Part shown: positions 1 to 5,784 of the stretch, in pieces | Position numbering within the stretch: position 1 is the stretch's first letter | Layout of the letters: each line of letters starts with the position of its first letter | DNA from: Chroococcidiopsidaceae cyanobacterium CP_BM_RX_35 | GTDB lineage: Bacteria; Cyanobacteriota; Cyanobacteriia; Cyanobacteriales; Chroococcidiopsidaceae | DNA length: 8,297 nucleotides | Assembly (NCBI GenBank): GCA_019242465.1 | Contig: JAFAVL010000718.1 | Location: 1-8,297, forward strand | Direction of reading: 5' to 3' | The notes under the pieces: generated by a model | Told to the model about the DNA's origin: nothing | What the model saw: the letters and a program-made list of their open reading frames with translations, nothing else | Database searches by the model: none | Program-made: the position numbers and the translations under genes

Positions 1-791
1 CCTTCCACCAACTCGAATTTGACCTGCGTTCCTGCTTGTAGAATGCGGTATCCCTCACCTGGAATAGCAGTAAAATTAAAGAAAACATCCTCATCACTAT
101 CGTCTCTGGCAATCATTCCACTACCTGCTTTGAGATCAAACCAACGCACAACGCCTTGTAGCACAGGTAAACCATTTGCTCCTAAATCTGGCGCACCCTC
201 TATCCACGTTTGTTGAGGAATGCGAACTAGCTTTACCTCTGATATGTTGTAAGCCTCATAGTGATAATCTGATCGGGTCTCCATCAAAACGCGTAAATCC
301 TGCCGTAATTCCTCGATCGTCGGTCGCCCCACAAAAAACCAACCATTGTAGATTTTGTGAATACCTAGGTCGGGACGCAGCACAAAGGTATAAGGTTGAG
401 CACGATAAGCATACTCACCTTCGGTTTCATCCAAAATATTAATTTGCTTGATGAATTCCCGCTTTTCATCACATAAAAAGTGCCACTGTGCTCCTAAACC
501 TGCTCGAAAGGCAGCTTGCACGATCGGCGGATCAACCCCAACGGTTGCTAGCTTGCCATAGTTCACCGCAAGTTCGCTTTGAAACTGAACTAACTGAGGC
601 AGCTGCTGGCGATCGCGGGGGCAAAAAAAGCCTCGATAAAACACCAGAATTAGCGGATAGCCATCCGTGAACCCTAGATACTGCTCCATCAAGCTCGGCT
701 GCGTGAGTGTGGAAAGTTTGATCAGTTCTTTGTCCTGGTTTGGGAGTTCAATATCAGGAAAGCGATCGCCCACATTCAAGTTAGTTGTCAT
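1..791 (-). CDS. Peroxiredoxin-like protein fused to a cold-shock-like domain (C-terminus beyond left edge)
   Basis: The frame is open from the ATG at 791-789 to the window edge: 263 visible residues and no stop. An AAGGAG ribosome-binding site (797-802) sits 5 nt before the ATG. Residues about 1-180 look like the AhpC/TSA redoxin fold: N-terminal VGDRFPDIELP, then VFYRGFFCPRDRQQL with a probable peroxidatic Cys57, and a late FVGRPTIEELRQDLR segment. The related YRGxWCPxC proteins have a second Cys three residues on; here it is Asp60. The only other Cys seen is Cys107. Residues about 211-263 match a bacterial cold-shock domain (GVVRWF, DEDVFFNF, AIPGEGYRIL, GTQVKFELVEG), a single-stranded nucleic-acid-binding fold. 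By family, the first domain should reduce peroxides in the cytoplasm; no signal peptide is seen. It is last of three co-directional genes, after a flavin/[2Fe-2S] reductase. The family call is firm; the substrate and the purpose of the fusion are unknown. Confidence 0.88.
   Translation of the reverse strand, partial: MTTNLNVGDRFPDIELPNQDKELIKLSTLTQPSLMEQYLGFTDGYPLILVFYRGFFCPRDRQQLPQLVQFQSELAVNYGKLATVGVDPPIVQAAFRAGLGAQWHFLCDEKREFIKQINILDETEGEYAYRAQPYTFVLRPDLGIHKIYNGWFFVGRPTIEELRQDLRVLMETRSDYHYEAYNISEVKLVRIPQQTWIEGAPDLGANGLPVLQGVVRWFDLKAGSGMIARDDSDEDVFFNFTAIPGEGYRILQAGTQVKFELVE
609..769. repeat. Two HIP1 octamers (GCGATCGC) inside the peroxiredoxin gene
   Basis: Exact GCGATCGC palindromes lie at 609-616 and 762-769. 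Two more are at 4284-4291 in the PAP/fibrillin gene and 5234-5241 in mraY. HIP1 is the highly iterated palindrome of many cyanobacterial genomes. It is used here as a taxonomic marker, and no local function is claimed. Confidence 0.9.
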
Positions 792-817
792 GGTTGCTCC
801 TTTTACATGTTGGGGCA

Positions 818-857
818 GGTTGGCATGTCGTCTCCAACCAGCAGCCTCGCGAGACTG
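818..857 (-). promoter_or_regulatory. Hairpin and near-perfect palindrome in the peroxiredoxin leader
   Basis: The 104-bp gap between the reductase stop and the peroxiredoxin start holds two symmetric elements. GGTTGG (818-823) pairs with CCAACC (834-839) across a 10-nt loop. CAGCCTCGCGAGACTG (842-857) is a palindrome with 7 of 8 matched positions, and in minus-strand RNA the odd pair becomes a G-U wobble. No U-tract follows, so this is unlikely to be an intrinsic terminator. It could be an operator, an RNA processing site or chance. No convincing promoter hexamers were seen. Confidence 0.3.
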
Positions 858-895
858 GGCAATGCTTCACCGTGCAAGAGCCAAAGGCACCGTAC

Positions 896-2218
896 TTATA
901 AATCAAGCACAATTGCAGTCTTTGGTTTAGAAATGCAGATGAGAACAGAGCCGGGGTCAATATCAGCGATCGGCGGTTGCTGATATTCCACTTCACCCTC
1001 GCGAAGCTTGCACATGCAGGTGCCGCAAATTCCTTGACGACAACTGTAAGGAGGGTCGAGGTCATTCGCTTCTGCAAATTCCAAGATACTGCCACCATTA
1101 GGTGTCCAGGTTGCTGTTTTACCAGACTTTGCAAACACAATTTCGGCATTTTCAGCGGTGCTGTCAGCAGGCGTTTTTTCAATGACCCCAACGTTACCTT
1201 TAGTAAAAACTTCAAAGAAAATTCGGCTCTCAGGCACTCCCGCGAGTTGAAGTCCCTCCCGGAGCGACTGCATAAACGGCGGAGAGCCACACAGAAAATA
1301 CTCTGCCTCTCGCTCAACCAGGCGTTGAATTAAGTCTGTATCGACATATCCAGTACTGTGATAACGCCCGATATCGTCCTCTATGGGGCGGCTGTAAACG
1401 TAGTGAACCATTAGATTAGGACTGCGCTGGACAAGCTGCATCACCTCATCCTGAAACGCATGAGATTGACCGTTTCGCGCTCCATGCACAAACCAAACGG
1501 CGCGCTCTCGATTCTGGTGACTCGCAGCTTTCGCCATGCTGATCATCGGGGTAATGCCTACGCCGTTACTAATCAAAACGACTGGCAAGGGTTGATTCAC
1601 ATTTAAAACAAATTTGCCACTGGGCGGCTTTGCAGCAATAACACTTCCTACTTGAACGCGATCGTGCATAAAATTAGAAGCTAACCCGGCAGGCACATCC
1701 AGTCCTTCCGGCATTAGTTCCCGCTTGATCGACAAGCGATAATATTCACAAGGTTCCGCATAATCTGATAAAGAATAGGTGCGAATCACAGCTTTTGCCT
1801 GTCCGGGAATCTCTAGTTTGATGGTGAGAAACTGACCGGGTTGAAAATTTGGAATTTCTTTTCCATCTTCAGGTTGCAAATAGAATGAAGTAATTTCTTC
1901 GCTCTCTTTTACTTTGCGAATCACAACAAAGTTACGCCAGTCCTGCCAACTAATAGAATCAGTGACTTGGGCAGAGGGCGCACCACTCCACTGCGGTTGC
2001 TGTCTGCTTTCTCGACTAGCAGACACCAAACCAAACAGCGCTCCAAAACCCGTTCCAACCAGTACAGAATACACCGCCGCTCGATAAGCAGATGGTGTTT
2101 TGGTGTTTGCTGCTCCAATCACTAAACTGGACGCTAACGCAATAGCCGAACCGATCGTCGCTGCTGCTGCTGCACTCCTCGCAAAAGGGTGCTTGATTCT
2201 TCCCAAACTTCCAAACAT
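896..2218 (-). CDS. Membrane-anchored flavin reductase with C-terminal [2Fe-2S] ferredoxin domain
   Basis: This 440-residue protein has a strong start: AGGAGG (2224-2229) lies 5 nt before the ATG. Residues about 16-38 and 47-67 are hydrophobic and probably form a membrane hairpin. Residues about 95-205 form an FAD-binding domain of the ferredoxin-NADP reductase superfamily, with PGQF at 127-130 and RTYS at 146-149. Residues about 210-335 form the NAD(P)H-binding domain, with SNGVGITPM (217-225) and FLCGSPPFM. Residues about 358-440 are a plant-type ferredoxin with cluster ligands Cys393, Cys398, Cys401 and Cys428. The reductase core resembles that of flavohaemoglobins and Hcr/VanB-type reductases, but the globin region is absent. 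The expected reaction is electron transfer from NAD(P)H through flavin to the iron-sulphur cluster and then to an unknown acceptor at the inner face of a membrane. The peroxiredoxin downstream or the exported protein upstream could be partners; that is inference. Confidence 0.9.
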   Translation of the reverse strand: MFGSLGRIKHPFARSAAAAATIGSAIALASSLVIGAANTKTPSAYRAAVYSVLVGTGFGALFGLVSASRESRQQPQWSGAPSAQVTDSISWQDWRNFVVIRKVKESEEITSFYLQPEDGKEIPNFQPGQFLTIKLEIPGQAKAVIRTYSLSDYAEPCEYYRLSIKRELMPEGLDVPAGLASNFMHDRVQVGSVIAAKPPSGKFVLNVNQPLPVVLISNGVGITPMISMAKAASHQNRERAVWFVHGARNGQSHAFQDEVMQLVQRSPNLMVHYVYSRPIEDDIGRYHSTGYVDTDLIQRLVEREAEYFLCGSPPFMQSLREGLQLAGVPESRIFFEVFTKGNVGVIEKTPADSTAENAEIVFAKSGKTATWTPNGGSILEFAEANDLDPPYSCRQGICGTCMCKLREGEVEYQQPPIADIDPGSVLICISKPKTAIVLDL

Positions 2219-2371
2219 GGTTGCCTCCTATTGTTTGCAGTGCCAGCTTATGGATTATGCAAAGCAGGTTGAACCGTATAAAGTTTCACATCACACTGTT
2301 GTTCATACAGCTTTTGGATGTACGGTTCCTGCCAACTCAGCGGCATTTTGCCTTTTAACCTGCTGATGCGG

Positions 2372-2761
2372 CTACTTGACTTCGCTTGCTGCAAACTGGG
2401 TAACTTTGCCTGTCTTCACTGCCACTACCACGTCATAGGTTGCGCAATAAGCGAACGTGATGTTGTTGGCCTTGTTGTATAAGTTAACAACCATGTTTGC
2501 ACCACCCGGCTGCACTGAGATAGGTTCTAAATCTCCAAAGAAGTACCGCCGCAGTTCATCGCCACCGCCAAACTGTCCTTTGTGCTGAGTGATTTTGTCG
2601 ATTTTTTGCTGTGCCGTTAAACCCGTGCTGTCTTTCATTGTTTGCGCCGATGCTTGAACAAGCTGAGGATTGATCGCCTTGAGCGGAGCATCCCACACCG
2701 TAACCATTCCAACTAGAGCAACCGTGGTAGCAGCCATGGTAAGCAAGGAAGTAAGTTTCAT
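2372..2761 (-). CDS. Small exported protein of unknown function
   Basis: This 129-residue protein starts at an ATG with AGGAG (2770-2774) 8 nt upstream. The N-terminus looks like a Sec signal peptide: Lys2, a hydrophobic stretch at about residues 5-22, and a plausible signal peptidase I site after ASA at 37-39. The mature part would be about 90 residues, with a basic/polar helix-like first half, a GGGDELRRYFFGDLEP segment (about 65-80) and a probable beta-rich C-terminal half (MVVNLYNK, ITFAYCATYDVVVAVKTGKV). It has a single Cys (106) and no metal, haem or lipobox motif that I recognise. It is the first of three co-directional genes and is divergent from dps. I do not recognise the family; a periplasmic or lumenal role fits the signal peptide. 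The coding call rests on the signal peptide, ribosome-binding site and gene context. Confidence 0.8.
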   Translation of the reverse strand: MKLTSLLTMAATTVALVGMVTVWDAPLKAINPQLVQASAQTMKDSTGLTAQQKIDKITQHKGQFGGGDELRRYFFGDLEPISVQPGGANMVVNLYNKANNITFAYCATYDVVVAVKTGKVTQFAASEVK

Positions 2762-2842
2762 TTGGGTGACTCCTGATTTGTTTCGATGATTTCAGTATGA
2801 GAGCAATCACTGAGGAGAATCTAAACCGAAACTAAACGTCTT

Positions 2843-2880
2843 CTGAGTTTGTCTATTTAAAGATTTCAGCTCAAACTCAG
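2843..2880. repeat. Perfect 9-bp inverted repeat, possible operator
   Basis: CTGAGTTTG (2843-2851) and CAAACTCAG (2872-2880) are exact reverse complements separated by 20 bp of AT-rich sequence. The element lies 82 bp upstream of the exported-protein start and 146 bp upstream of the dps start. The spacing suits a dimeric DNA-binding protein better than a transcript hairpin. I do not recognise it as a known operator such as a Fur or PerR box. Confidence 0.35.
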
Positions 2881-2927
2881 CGTTTTCTCAGATGGTTGTG
2901 CTGTTGCAACCTCGCTCGATTTCTCAG
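2881..2927. repeat. Imperfect 11-bp direct repeat
   Basis: CGTTTTCTCAG (2881-2891) and CGATTTCTCAG (2917-2927) differ at one position and start 36 bp apart. They directly follow the 9-bp inverted repeat and share its CTGAG core in reverse orientation. This could be a cluster of sites for one regulator, or chance in AT-rich DNA. Confidence 0.3.
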
Positions 2928-3025
2928 TAAAATTTAAGCTTGCACTGATAATCACACCTTTGACTGATGTTCTATCTATGTAGATTTGTTGCACTAAGTA
3001 TGGAGAGCAATAGGGCAAAGAAACC

Positions 3026-3568
3026 ATGCGAAAGCTAAACATTGGTCTAACTGAAGAGCAACGTCAGGGTGTAACCGACCTATTAAATCATGACCTGGCA
3101 GATGCGTACTTGCTACTGATAAAGACGAAGAAGTACCACTGGGATGTGGTAGGACCACAGTTCCGCTCACTCCATCAGTTGTGGGAAGAGCAATATCAAA
3201 CTTTGACAGAAACAATCGACTCGATGGCTGAGCGCGTAAGGGCATTGGGTGGCTATCCGGTAGGTACAGCTGAGGGCTTCCTGAAATATGCTTCAATCAA
3301 GGAACACTCAGGCGATATCCCCTCAGCAAGTGGGATGGTGGCAAACCTAGTTGTGGACCACGAACAAATTATTCGCAACTTCCGCGATCATATTGATCAG
3401 TGTTCTGATAAATACCACGATGAAGGTACAGCTGACTTCCTCACTGGCTTAATGGAGCAGCACGAAGAAATGGCTTGGATGTTGCGTTCTTTCATTGAAG
3501 GGGAAGCTATTGCTCCAGACAATGACAAGCCAGGGTCAGGACTCAAGGTTCCCCTAGAGATGAAGTAG
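3026..3568 (+). CDS. dps: Dps-family ferritin-like protein
   Basis: The 180-residue product fits the Dps/ferritin-like four-helix family. Dps proteins form a 12-subunit shell that oxidises Fe(II), usually with hydrogen peroxide, and stores the iron; some also bind DNA. The inter-subunit ferroxidase ligands are in register: His38 in KKYHW, His50, Asp65 and Glu69 in IDSMAERVRALGG, with the same 12-15-4 spacing as in known Dps proteins. The C-terminal tail after about residue 160 (GEAIAPDNDKPGSGLKVP) is polar and probably flexible. The ATG at 3026 has a modest AGGG ribosome-binding site 10 nt upstream, and the N-terminus begins at the expected point before helix A. It is transcribed alone, divergent from the exported-protein, reductase and peroxiredoxin genes. 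Shared control by peroxide or iron is plausible but not shown. Confidence 0.95.
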   Translation: MRKLNIGLTEEQRQGVTDLLNHDLADAYLLLIKTKKYHWDVVGPQFRSLHQLWEEQYQTLTETIDSMAERVRALGGYPVGTAEGFLKYASIKEHSGDIPSASGMVANLVVDHEQIIRNFRDHIDQCSDKYHDEGTADFLTGLMEQHEEMAWMLRSFIEGEAIAPDNDKPGSGLKVPLEMK

Positions 3569-3630
3569 TTGGGCAGGCAAAGTTTAGCTGCACGCACTAG
3601 CCTAACTGAGGGTTGGAGCAAACAACCTTA

Positions 3631-3692
3631 AATACAGGTTCATTCTCCTCCGGCTTGAAGCCGGAGGATTTTGTATATCAAGAATACAGGTT
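3631..3692. repeat. Perfect 10-bp direct repeat bracketing a hairpin
   Basis: AATACAGGTT occurs at 3631-3640 and 3683-3692. The 42 bp between the copies contain the GC-rich hairpin downstream of dps. The arrangement looks like a small inserted unit flanked by a target duplication, but no terminal inverted repeats or gene remnants are visible. Close 10-bp repeats do arise by chance at this window size. Confidence 0.4.
3646..3674 (+). terminator. Intrinsic terminator-like hairpin after dps
   Basis: TCCTCCGGC (3646-3654) pairs perfectly with GCCGGAGGA (3660-3668) around a TTGAA loop, followed by TTTTG at 3669-3673. The stem is strong and the T-run is on the plus strand, 78 nt after the dps stop, which fits termination of dps. 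The minus-strand side has no T-run. Stems of this look also occur at the ends of IS200/IS605-type elements in cyanobacteria, so a mobile-element origin is possible. Confidence 0.65.
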
Positions 3693-3717
3693 ATCTCAGT
3701 AGGCAGAGTATCTATCA

Positions 3718-3742
3718 AATCTTAGTAATAAGATTATTTTTT
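3718..3742 (+). terminator. Weak AT-rich hairpin with T6 run
   Basis: AATCTTA (3718-3724) and TAAGATT (3729-3735) form a perfect 7-bp stem with a GTAA loop. TTTTTT (3737-3742) follows on the plus strand. It could back up termination of dps and block reading into the opposing gene. It overlaps the stop and last lysine codons of the PAP/fibrillin gene, so the T-run is partly explained by coding, and the stem is weak. Confidence 0.35.
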
Positions 3743-4318
3743 AGTTAGCACAAATACATTACCTCTGTTGCCGCGCCCAACTCGGAGGTCATCATCGAGA
3801 TAGGTGGTATCCAGCCAACCCTGCTGATCGCGGCTGTCAATACCAAAATCAATGGCAGCAAATTTTTTACCCATCTCAATCTGCTGGACGAAATCGGATG
3901 GAGACTGATAGCCAATCAAGCGTTGCAAACCAACAATTGAGCGCTCAAATTTAACTTGAACGCGACGGGTGGAAGCTATCTCGAACCGGGCAGCAACACC
4001 GACTACTCCTTCAAGATATGGCAGACCATAAATTTCGGCAATGTTATAGACTCTGGTTGTTTTGGTGCGGATGCACTGATAAATTTGTCCGAGTTTGCAC
4101 AATGGCAACTGGTCTAGGTTAAGTAGCCCCTGACTGTCGGTGTAGAGCAGTCGCCAGTCGCCATCAAGGAGATCGCTAGCCTCGACTGGATTGGGTGTGG
4201 GGTTTTTGTCTTCTAACTGAGCGATCACCACCAAAATCGACTGCTTCTCTTGCTCAGTTGCCAAAAGACCGCGGTTTTTCCCTGCGATCGCTTCCAAAAG
4301 TGCTGCTTTTTCAAGCAT
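3734..4318 (-). CDS. PAP/fibrillin (plastid-lipid-associated) family protein
   Basis: This 194-residue protein carries two conserved blocks of the PAP/fibrillin family: LDGDWRLLYT at about 51-60, and WLDTTYLDDDLRVGRG followed by GNVFVL at about 168-191. These lie at the two ends of the lipocalin-like barrel. In cyanobacteria and plastids the family associates with thylakoid membranes and lipid bodies, with roles in lipid binding and photoprotection under stress; the ligand is not known here. I place the start at the ATG at 4318 because AAGGGGG (4324-4330) lies 5 nt upstream and the family fold begins shortly after. The same frame is open upstream to an ATG at 4399, but those 27 residues look non-coding, and an ATG at 4333 is a minor alternative. 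It converges with dps and is divergent from mraY. Confidence 0.9.
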   Translation of the reverse strand: MLEKAALLEAIAGKNRGLLATEQEKQSILVVIAQLEDKNPTPNPVEASDLLDGDWRLLYTDSQGLLNLDQLPLCKLGQIYQCIRTKTTRVYNIAEIYGLPYLEGVVGVAARFEIASTRRVQVKFERSIVGLQRLIGYQSPSDFVQQIEMGKKFAAIDFGIDSRDQQGWLDTTYLDDDLRVGRGNRGNVFVLTKK

Positions 4319-4570
4319 TGCTACCCCCTTCATAGTGTTGACACAAGGAATTCTAAGCATTCCGGTTGACGAACCTGGTTGAGATCGCACTACCGTCACC
4401 TCTCGATCTCATGCTATCCATCAATCTTCTGCTGATTTGGTACCATGAAATCGATAAGTTTTTTGACGGTCCTCTTCTCTATGCTCAAGTCTCCTCTGCG
4501 TGAAGAACCTCGTGAGAGGGTAATAGCTAACAGCTAAGTCAAAATGTGTTGTGAGTGAACGGAAAAATTT
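4319..4570. promoter_or_regulatory. Divergent spacer between the PAP/fibrillin gene and mraY
   Basis: These 252 bp should carry promoters in both directions. On the plus strand an exact TTGACA (4338-4343) and TTGACG (4463-4468) look like -35 elements, but neither has a good -10 at 16-18 bp. AGCTAA is repeated at 4525-4530 and 4532-4537 close to the mraY start. I see no gene or strong hairpin here. Confidence 0.4.
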
Positions 4571-5689
4571 GTGGAAGCTAAATCATCTTCTGACAGGTCG
4601 CCCATGTCTGGAAACAGTCTGCTCCTGTTACTAAGTACCTTGCTTAGTGTAGCAGCGCTGACTATTGATTGGACCGCGAACCGCTTACCTTGGCAGGGAA
4701 CATTGCTAACTCTACCCTTGTGGCTCTGTGCTATAGCAACAGCTGGGTTAGGCTACTGGGTGGTACCGTTCCTGTTGCAACTAAAAACTGGGCAAGTCAT
4801 TCGAGAGGATGGTCCTCAAACTCATTTGAAAAAGGCAGGCACTCCGACAATGGGCGGAGTATTTTTTGTGCCTGTGGCTGTGGCATTTGCCCTTGTCTGG
4901 TCTGGCTTTGCTCCAGAGGTGGTTACGGTCTGTATCCTGACATTGAGCTACGGTACGATTGGCTGGCTGGACGATTGGCAAATTTTGCGGCGTCAGTCAA
5001 ACAAAGGCATCTCGCCTATGATGAAACTAGCAATGCAGGTTGGTTTTGCTATCATATTTTGTCTGTGGTTAGCCTGGGAGCAAGCAGACAGGATAACGAC
5101 AATTGCCTTACCCTTTGGTTTCTCCCTCGCCTTGGGGCTGCTATTCTGGCCTTTAGCAGCGCTCGTGCTGGTGGCAGAAAGTAATGCTACTAACCTAACG
5201 GACGGCGTTGATGGATTGGCAGGTGGCACCTGTGCGATCGCTCTACTAGGATTAGGGGCAATAGTTGCTCCCACTTCGCCAGGGCTGATGATTTTTTGCG
5301 CTTGTATGAGTGGCAGTTGTCTGGGTTTCCTGGTTCATAACCGCAACCCCGCTCGCGTTTTCATGGGTGATACAGGTTCTCTAGCCTTAGGAGGAGCCTT
5401 AGCTGCTGTTGCCTTACAAACTAATACCCTGTGGGTGCTGTTCGTTCTTAGCGGCATCTTTTTTGTGGAAACCCTCTCAGTGATGGCGCAAGTAAGCTAC
5501 TACAAAGCCACTAAAGGACCTGATGGTGTTGGTAAGCGTCTATTTAAAATGGCTCCTCTTCACCACCATCTCGAACTCTCTGGCTGGTCAGAAACCCAGG
5601 TAGTTGGTGTATTTTATGCAATTAGTGGATTGCTGGTTCTTTTGTGTTTGCTTTTATACATGAGCAGACTCACCATTCAAGCACCCTAA
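4571..5689 (+). CDS. mraY: Phospho-N-acetylmuramoyl-pentapeptide-transferase
   Basis: MraY transfers phospho-MurNAc-pentapeptide from UDP to undecaprenyl phosphate, making lipid I, the first membrane step of peptidoglycan synthesis. The 372-residue product is a polytopic membrane protein with about ten hydrophobic segments. Family motifs are all present: REDGPQTHLKKAGTPTMGG (78-96), Asp134-Asp135 in GWLDDWQ, NLTDGVDGLAGG (208-219), NRNPARVFMGDTGS (257-270) with Asp267, and the histidine motif LHHHLELSGW (330-339). The preferred start is the GTG at 4571: an in-frame TGA at 4556-4558 excludes longer forms, and the N-terminus EAKSSSDRSP resembles other cyanobacterial MraY starts. The ATG at 4604 is the alternative. 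It stands apart from other cell-wall genes, convergent with the nitroreductase gene, with no candidate operon partner in the window. Confidence 0.97.
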   Translation: MEAKSSSDRSPMSGNSLLLLLSTLLSVAALTIDWTANRLPWQGTLLTLPLWLCAIATAGLGYWVVPFLLQLKTGQVIREDGPQTHLKKAGTPTMGGVFFVPVAVAFALVWSGFAPEVVTVCILTLSYGTIGWLDDWQILRRQSNKGISPMMKLAMQVGFAIIFCLWLAWEQADRITTIALPFGFSLALGLLFWPLAALVLVAESNATNLTDGVDGLAGGTCAIALLGLGAIVAPTSPGLMIFCACMSGSCLGFLVHNRNPARVFMGDTGSLALGGALAAVALQTNTLWVLFVLSGIFFVETLSVMAQVSYYKATKGPDGVGKRLFKMAPLHHHLELSGWSETQVVGVFYAISGLLVLLCLLLYMSRLTIQAP

Positions 5690-5784
5690 TTAAAACCACT
5701 GTTTAAAACAAATACTCTTAGCAATTGCCATATCTTCTTAAGGCTCGTAACCCTTTCAGGTTATGTAGCTCAATGCTGCTCTTT
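5690..5784. other. Convergent intergenic region, possible weak terminator
   Basis: These 95 bp separate the ends of mraY and the nitroreductase gene. CGTAACC (5746-5752) can pair with GGTTATG (5759-5765), allowing one G-U pair, around a CTTTCA loop. The nearest T-run on the plus strand starts only after 5780, so it is not a classic intrinsic terminator. Nothing else is recognisable. Confidence 0.3.

Larger units (their letters stand above)
2762..3025. promoter_or_regulatory. Divergent spacer between the exported-protein gene and dps
   Basis: These 264 bp must hold the start signals of dps (plus) and probably of the whole three-gene minus-strand cluster. The spacer is AT-rich and contains the inverted and direct repeats listed separately. 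On the plus strand TTGACT (2960-2965) is a fair -35, but the best following hexamer, TAGATT (2981-2986), is only 15 bp away, so no exact promoter is assigned. AGGG (3012-3015), 10 nt before the dps ATG, is a modest ribosome-binding site. Confidence 0.6.

Noticed and set aside
19..930. Plus-strand open frames in 19-930
   Set aside because: They lie mostly over the peroxiredoxin-cold-shock frame, which has clear family motifs throughout; the plus-strand translations look random.
781..1317. Open frames opposite or shifted against the reductase gene (for example 781-1317 minus and 977-1333 plus)
   Set aside because: They overlap the conserved ferredoxin and NAD(P)H domains in other frames and show no recognisable domain or convincing ribosome-binding site.
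2960..2986. dps promoter with TTGACT and TAGATT
   Set aside because: The spacing is only 15 bp and the -10 matches 4 of 6; too weak to annotate as a defined promoter.
4338..4343. Perfect TTGACA as an mraY promoter -35
   Set aside because: No acceptable -10 lies 16-18 bp downstream, and it is more than 200 bp before the gene.
4319..4399. Longer N-terminus for the PAP/fibrillin gene from an ATG at 4399
   Set aside because: The added 27 residues look non-coding, while the ATG at 4318 has a well-placed AAGGGGG and a start typical of the family.
4669..5184. Long alternate-frame open reading frame inside mraY
   Set aside because: It is a shadow of mraY, whose catalytic motifs are intact in the main frame.
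5691..5709. TTAAAAC repeated just after mraY
   Set aside because: It is short and A/T-only in character, with no stable stem, so not supportable as a terminator or site.
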